DNA from: JBGCED01 sp045106055
GTDB taxonomy: Bacteria > Pseudomonadota > Alphaproteobacteria > CBDDJK01
DNA length: 18,589 nucleotides
Direction: 5' to 3'
Assembly: GCA_045106055.1 (NCBI GenBank)
Contig: JBGCED010000097.1
Location: forward strand, 1-18,589
Shown piece by piece: positions 15,236 to 18,589 of this stretch (its first letter is position 1; the number at the start of each line of letters is the position of its first letter). The position numbers and the translations under genes were made by a program. The notes under the pieces were generated by a model that had not been told where the DNA came from, did no database searches, and saw only the letters and a program-made list of their open reading frames with translations.

Positions 15236-15244
15236 CGCGCTTCA

Positions 15245-15325
15245 GCCTTTTTGGCAAAGTGTTGCGCTGTAACTTTTTGCTGGTTGTTGCCTTATATGAT
15301 TGGGCAATGAATGAAATGCAAAAAG
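15245..15325 (+). promoter_or_regulatory. Folded mRNA leader of rpsL
   Basis: CTTTTTGC (15273-15280) pairs perfectly with GCAAAAAG (15318-15325), enclosing a second stem TTGCC (15287-15291) with GGCAA (15303-15307). A small GCC-TTTTT-GGC hairpin (15245-15255) lies just before. The fold ends 34 nt before the rpsL start and could be a site of ribosomal-protein feedback; no known family was recognised. Confidence 0.45.
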
Positions 15326-15359
15326 CGATATTATAAACGGGTTATGTAAAGGGAATGCC

Positions 15360-15731
15360 ATGCCAACGATCAACCAATTGATCCGCAAAGTCAGAAAAGA
15401 CAAGGTAACGCAAAATAAAGTGCCTGCGCTGCAAGCTTGTCCGCAAAAACGCGGTGTTTGTACGCGGGTTTATACGACAACGCCTAAAAAGCCAAACTCT
15501 GCGCTGCGTAAGGTGTGCCGTGTCCGTCTAACCAATGGGTTTGAGGTGACAAGCTATATTCCAGGCATGGGCCATAAATTACAAGAACACTCGGTTGTGC
15601 TTATTCGTGGTGGCAGGGTGAAAGATCTTCCTGGGGTGCGTTATCATACCATTCGCGGAAAGCTTGATGCTGCTGGGGTTGCAAACCGCAAACAGCGCCG
15701 TTCAAAATATGGTGCAAAGCGTCCTAAATAA
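15360..15731 (+). CDS. rpsL: 30S ribosomal protein S12
   Basis: Protein of the decoding centre of the small subunit. The 123-residue sequence is full length with TTTPKKPNSALRKVCRVRL (39-57, the streptomycin-site lysines Lys43 and Lys44 intact) and RGGRVKDLPGVRYHT (83-97). Two changes stand out: SYIPGMGHKLQEHS has Met70 and Lys73 where Glu and Asn are nearly invariant in bacterial S12. AAAGGG lies about 6 nt before the ATG. First gene of the str operon, in the usual order rpsL-rpsG-fusA-tuf. Confidence 0.99.
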   Translation: MPTINQLIRKVRKDKVTQNKVPALQACPQKRGVCTRVYTTTPKKPNSALRKVCRVRLTNGFEVTSYIPGMGHKLQEHSVVLIRGGRVKDLPGVRYHTIRGKLDAAGVANRKQRRSKYGAKRPK

Positions 15732-15793
15732 GGGCTGATAAGTTTTATTAATAAGATTGAATGTTGATTTATAAGAATTAGAGGATTTGATTT

Positions 15794-16261
15794 ATGTCCC
15801 GTCGTCGCAAAGCTGAGAAACGAACAATCCATCCAGATGCTAAATTTGGTGAAGTGATGCTATCAAAATTTATTAATATTTTGATGCTTCGCGGTAAAAA
15901 ATCGATTGCAGAAGGCATTGTTTATGGTGCCTTGGATCGTTTGGGCGCACGCGGCGGTGATCCTATTGAAAATTTCCGCAATGCGGTTGAAAATGTAAAG
16001 CCAAATTTGGAAGTGCGCTCAAGGCGCGTTGGTGGTGCGACCTATCAGGTGCCGGTTGATGTTAGCCCAAGCCGTGCGCAAGCGCTTGCTTTTCGCTGGA
16101 TTATCTCCATGGCGCGTAAAAGAAGTGAAAATACAATGATTGATCGCCTTGCAGGGGAATTGAATGATGCTGCAAATAATCGCGGTCAAGCGGTTAAAAA
16201 ACGCGAAGATACGCATAAGATGGCGGAAGCAAACCGCGCATTTGCGCATTACCGCTGGTAG
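15794..16261 (+). CDS. rpsG: 30S ribosomal protein S7
   Basis: Primary binder of the 16S rRNA 3' major domain, which starts assembly of the 30S head. The 155-residue sequence is complete, beginning MSRRRKAEKR, with KFINILMLRGKKSIAE (25-40), VGGATYQVPVDV (79-90) and the C-terminal KREDTHKMAEANRAFAHYRW. AGAGGAT before the ATG is a good ribosome site. A 62-nt AT-rich spacer separates it from rpsL; in E. coli S7 represses the operon by binding this spacer, but I see no strong structure here to support the same. Confidence 0.99.
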   Translation: MSRRRKAEKRTIHPDAKFGEVMLSKFINILMLRGKKSIAEGIVYGALDRLGARGGDPIENFRNAVENVKPNLEVRSRRVGGATYQVPVDVSPSRAQALAFRWIISMARKRSENTMIDRLAGELNDAANNRGQAVKKREDTHKMAEANRAFAHYRW

Positions 16262-16318
16262 GCTTCGGGCAGCATTAGATTATAAAATACATAGAATGAA
16301 GTTAAGGCAGTTTTAAAG

Positions 16319-18397
16319 ATGGCACGCGAAAATCCAATTCATAAATATCGTAATATCGGCATTATGGCGCATATTGATGCGGGTAAAACCACCACGACTG
16401 AACGGATTCTGTATTATACGGGGCGTTCACATAAAATTGGTGAAGTGCATGATGGTGCGGCAACGATGGATTGGATGGAGCAAGAGCAGGAGCGCGGGAT
16501 TACGATTACTTCTGCGGCGACCACTTGTTCTTGGCGCGATCATCGGATTAACATTATTGACACCCCAGGCCATGTGGATTTCACGATTGAGGTCGAGCGT
16601 TCATTAAGGGTGCTGGATGGTGCGGTTGCGGTTTTTGACGCGGTTTCAGGGGTTGAGCCACAATCCGAGACTGTTTGGCGTCAGGCGGATAAATATAAAG
16701 TGCCGCGCATGTGCTTTGTGAATAAAATGGATCGTTTGGGCGCGGATTTTTATCGCTGCGTTGATATGTTTGTTGATCGTTTGGGCGCGCGTCCCTTGGT
16801 TGTGAATATTCCAGTTGGTTCAGAGGCTGAATATGATGGTCTGATTGATCTTATTCGGATGAAGAAAGTCGCATGGCAAGGCGAAGAACTTGGTGCGAAT
16901 TTTGATTATGTTGATATTCCAGAAGATTTGGTTGAAAAAGCCAATGAATACCGCATGAAGCTGGTTGAAATGGCGGTTGAGCAAGATGATGATGTGATGG
17001 AAGCCTATCTTGAGGGCAATGAGCCTTCAGAAGAGCAGCTGATTGCGTGTATTCGCAAAGGCACCATTGCTGGCGATTTTGTGCCTGTGTTAAATGGAAC
17101 GGCATTTAAAAATAAAGGGGTTCAGCCTTTATTGGATGCGGTTATTGATTTTCTTCCCTCTCCCAAAGATGTTGATAATGTCATGGGTGTGGATGTGAAT
17201 GATTTTGAAGTTCAAATTGAACGCAAAACATCGGATGATGTTCCGTTTTCTGCACTGGCATTTAAGATTATGACCGATCCTTTTGTGGGTTCGCTTACCT
17301 TCTGCCGTATTTATTCTGGTACACTTCAAGCGGGTTCTTATGCGCAAAACCCTGTTAAGGGCGAACGCGAGCGAATTGGGCGGATGTTGTTAATGCATGC
17401 AAATAGCCGCGAAGATATTAAAGAAGCCTATGCAGGGGATATTGTTGCGCTTGCGGGTTTGAAAAACACAACAACAGGGGATACGCTTTGCGATCCTTCA
17501 AAGCCGGTCATTTTGGAGCGGATGGAATTTCCTGAGCCCGTTATTGACATTGCAGTTGAACCAAAGTCAAAAGCGGATCAAGAGCGCATGTCGCTTGCTT
17601 TGCAACGCTTGGCGCAAGAAGATCCTTCTTTTAGGGTGCGTGTTGACCAAGAATCAGGGCAGACCATCATTTCAGGGATGGGTGAATTGCATCTTGAGAT
17701 TATTGTGGATCGGATGCGCCGCGAATTTAAGGTTGAGGCAAATATTGGTCAACCTCAAGTTGCTTACCGTGAAACCTTGGGCAAGGAAGCTGAAATTGAT
17801 TATACCCACAAGAAACAATCGGGTGGTTCTGGTCAGTTTGCGCGTATTATTCTTGATTTTATTCCAACCGAGCCTGGCAGTGGGTTTGAGTTTGAAAGCA
17901 AAGTTGTTGGTGGTTCTGTGCCTAAGGAATTTATTCCTGGGGTGCTTAAAGGGCTAACCCAAGCCAAAGAAACGGGATCAATCGCAGGCTTCCCCGTGAT
18001 TGATTTTAAAGTGATTTTGAAAGATGGTGCTTACCATGATGTTGATTCATCGGTGCTTGCCTTTGAGATTGCAGCTCGTGCGTCTTTCCGCGAAGCGATG
18101 CAAAAAACCTCGGCAAAACTGCTTGAGCCTATTATGAAAGTAGAAGTCGTGACCCCAGATGAATATATGGGCGATGTGATCGGCGATTTAAATTCAAGGC
18201 GCGGTCAGGTAAGCGGTATGGAGCAACGCGGGATTGCGCGGGTTGTTGATGCGATGGTGCCGCTTTCTAATATGTTTGGTTATGTGAATACGCTGCGATC
18301 CCTCTCGCAAGGGCGCGCACAATATGTGATGCAGTTTGATCATTATAATCAAGTGCCACAAAATGTTGTTGAAGAAATTCGTGCGAAATACGCATAA
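16319..18397 (+). CDS. fusA: Elongation factor G
   Basis: GTPase that drives translocation of tRNAs and mRNA, and with RRF recycles ribosomes. The 692-residue length is normal. G motifs are intact: AHIDAGKTT (17-25), RGITITSAATT (G2/switch I), DTPGHVDFT (G3) and NKMD (G4). Domains II to V follow without a gap; SGMGELHLEIIVDRMRREF (domain III) and GYVNTLRSLSQGRAQYVMQF (domain V) are typical. The ribosome site is weak (AAGG at about 12 nt, AAAG adjacent). It starts 57 nt after rpsG. Confidence 0.99.
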   Translation: MARENPIHKYRNIGIMAHIDAGKTTTTERILYYTGRSHKIGEVHDGAATMDWMEQEQERGITITSAATTCSWRDHRINIIDTPGHVDFTIEVERSLRVLDGAVAVFDAVSGVEPQSETVWRQADKYKVPRMCFVNKMDRLGADFYRCVDMFVDRLGARPLVVNIPVGSEAEYDGLIDLIRMKKVAWQGEELGANFDYVDIPEDLVEKANEYRMKLVEMAVEQDDDVMEAYLEGNEPSEEQLIACIRKGTIAGDFVPVLNGTAFKNKGVQPLLDAVIDFLPSPKDVDNVMGVDVNDFEVQIERKTSDDVPFSALAFKIMTDPFVGSLTFCRIYSGTLQAGSYAQNPVKGERERIGRMLLMHANSREDIKEAYAGDIVALAGLKNTTTGDTLCDPSKPVILERMEFPEPVIDIAVEPKSKADQERMSLALQRLAQEDPSFRVRVDQESGQTIISGMGELHLEIIVDRMRREFKVEANIGQPQVAYRETLGKEAEIDYTHKKQSGGSGQFARIILDFIPTEPGSGFEFESKVVGGSVPKEFIPGVLKGLTQAKETGSIAGFPVIDFKVILKDGAYHDVDSSVLAFEIAARASFREAMQKTSAKLLEPIMKVEVVTPDEYMGDVIGDLNSRRGQVSGMEQRGIARVVDAMVPLSNMFGYVNTLRSLSQGRAQYVMQFDHYNQVPQNVVEEIRAKYA

Positions 18398-18448
18398 TTT
18401 ATATTAAGATTTATTAATTTTTGATTTTAAGATACGGAGATAGAGATC

Positions 18449-18589
18449 ATGGCTAAGGAAAAATTTACACGCAATAAACCGCATTGCAACATTGGCACAA
18501 TCGGTCATGTTGATCACGGCAAAACGACGCTAACGGCTGCGATTACCAAGGTTCTTGCGGAAGCTGGCGGCGGTAATTTCATTGATTAT
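18449..18589 (+). CDS. tuf: Elongation factor Tu, 5' part cut by the window edge
   Basis: The first 47 codons are present: MAKEKFTRNKPHCNIGTIGH, then VDHGKTTLTAAITK, with the G1 motif GHVDHGKTT at 19-27. It starts 51 nt after fusA, with CGGAG 9 nt before the ATG, and runs off the right end in frame. EF-Tu delivers aminoacyl-tRNA to the ribosome; alphaproteobacteria often carry a second copy elsewhere. Confidence 0.98.
   Translation, partial: MAKEKFTRNKPHCNIGTIGHVDHGKTTLTAAITKVLAEAGGGNFIDY

Noticed and set aside
17544..17957. A 137-codon plus-strand frame inside fusA
   Set aside because: It is an out-of-frame shadow of the intact EF-G gene with no domain similarity.

Overview
The window looks like a chromosomal segment of an alphaproteobacterium with AT-rich spacers. 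Three things point there: the DnaA C-terminus resembles Caulobacter-type DnaA, the RHH_4-type ribbon-helix-helix domain is typical of the class, and GANTC (CcrM-type) sites are crowded upstream of dnaA. I cannot name the genus. I see no insertion sequence, prophage, tRNA, rRNA or CRISPR array.

Layout. (1) 44-2314, minus strand: a membrane-anchored sensor protein of the histidine-kinase family that has lost key catalytic residues. (2) 2315-2536: a divergent spacer with short repeats. (3) 2537-8982, plus strand: a Crp-family regulator, an exported protein with a Pro/Ala-rich linker and an OmpA-like end, then aminopeptidase N, cdsA and dxr packed closely (pepN and cdsA overlap by 4 nt). The usual partners of cdsA-dxr (frr-uppS upstream, rseP-bamA downstream) are not here. 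(4) 8983-9495: a 513-bp gap with six GANTC sites, a sigma70-like promoter and a probable structured, terminated small RNA or leader just ahead of dnaA. (5) 9496-11340: a long, divergent dnaA, closed by a hairpin terminator. (6) 11494-14943: fabD, an unusual RHH-MazG fusion gene, a FieF-like cation efflux gene and an agmatinase-family gene, probably one operon. (7) 14944-15359: a gap with the promoter and folded leader of the str operon. (8) 15360 to the right edge: rpsL, rpsG, fusA and the first 47 codons of tuf.

How the genes relate. Most are housekeeping genes: phospholipid synthesis (cdsA), isoprenoid precursors (dxr), fatty-acid initiation (fabD), peptide turnover (pepN), replication initiation (dnaA) and translation (rpsL, rpsG, fusA, tuf). 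The less ordinary parts are the degenerate kinase beside a Crp-type regulator, the RHH-MazG fusion in the fabD operon, the divergent DnaA with its upstream RNA-like element and methylation-site cluster, and the folded leader of rpsL. I found no obvious multi-gene defence or biosynthetic system; the RHH-MazG protein and the dnaA upstream element are the best candidates for something undescribed.
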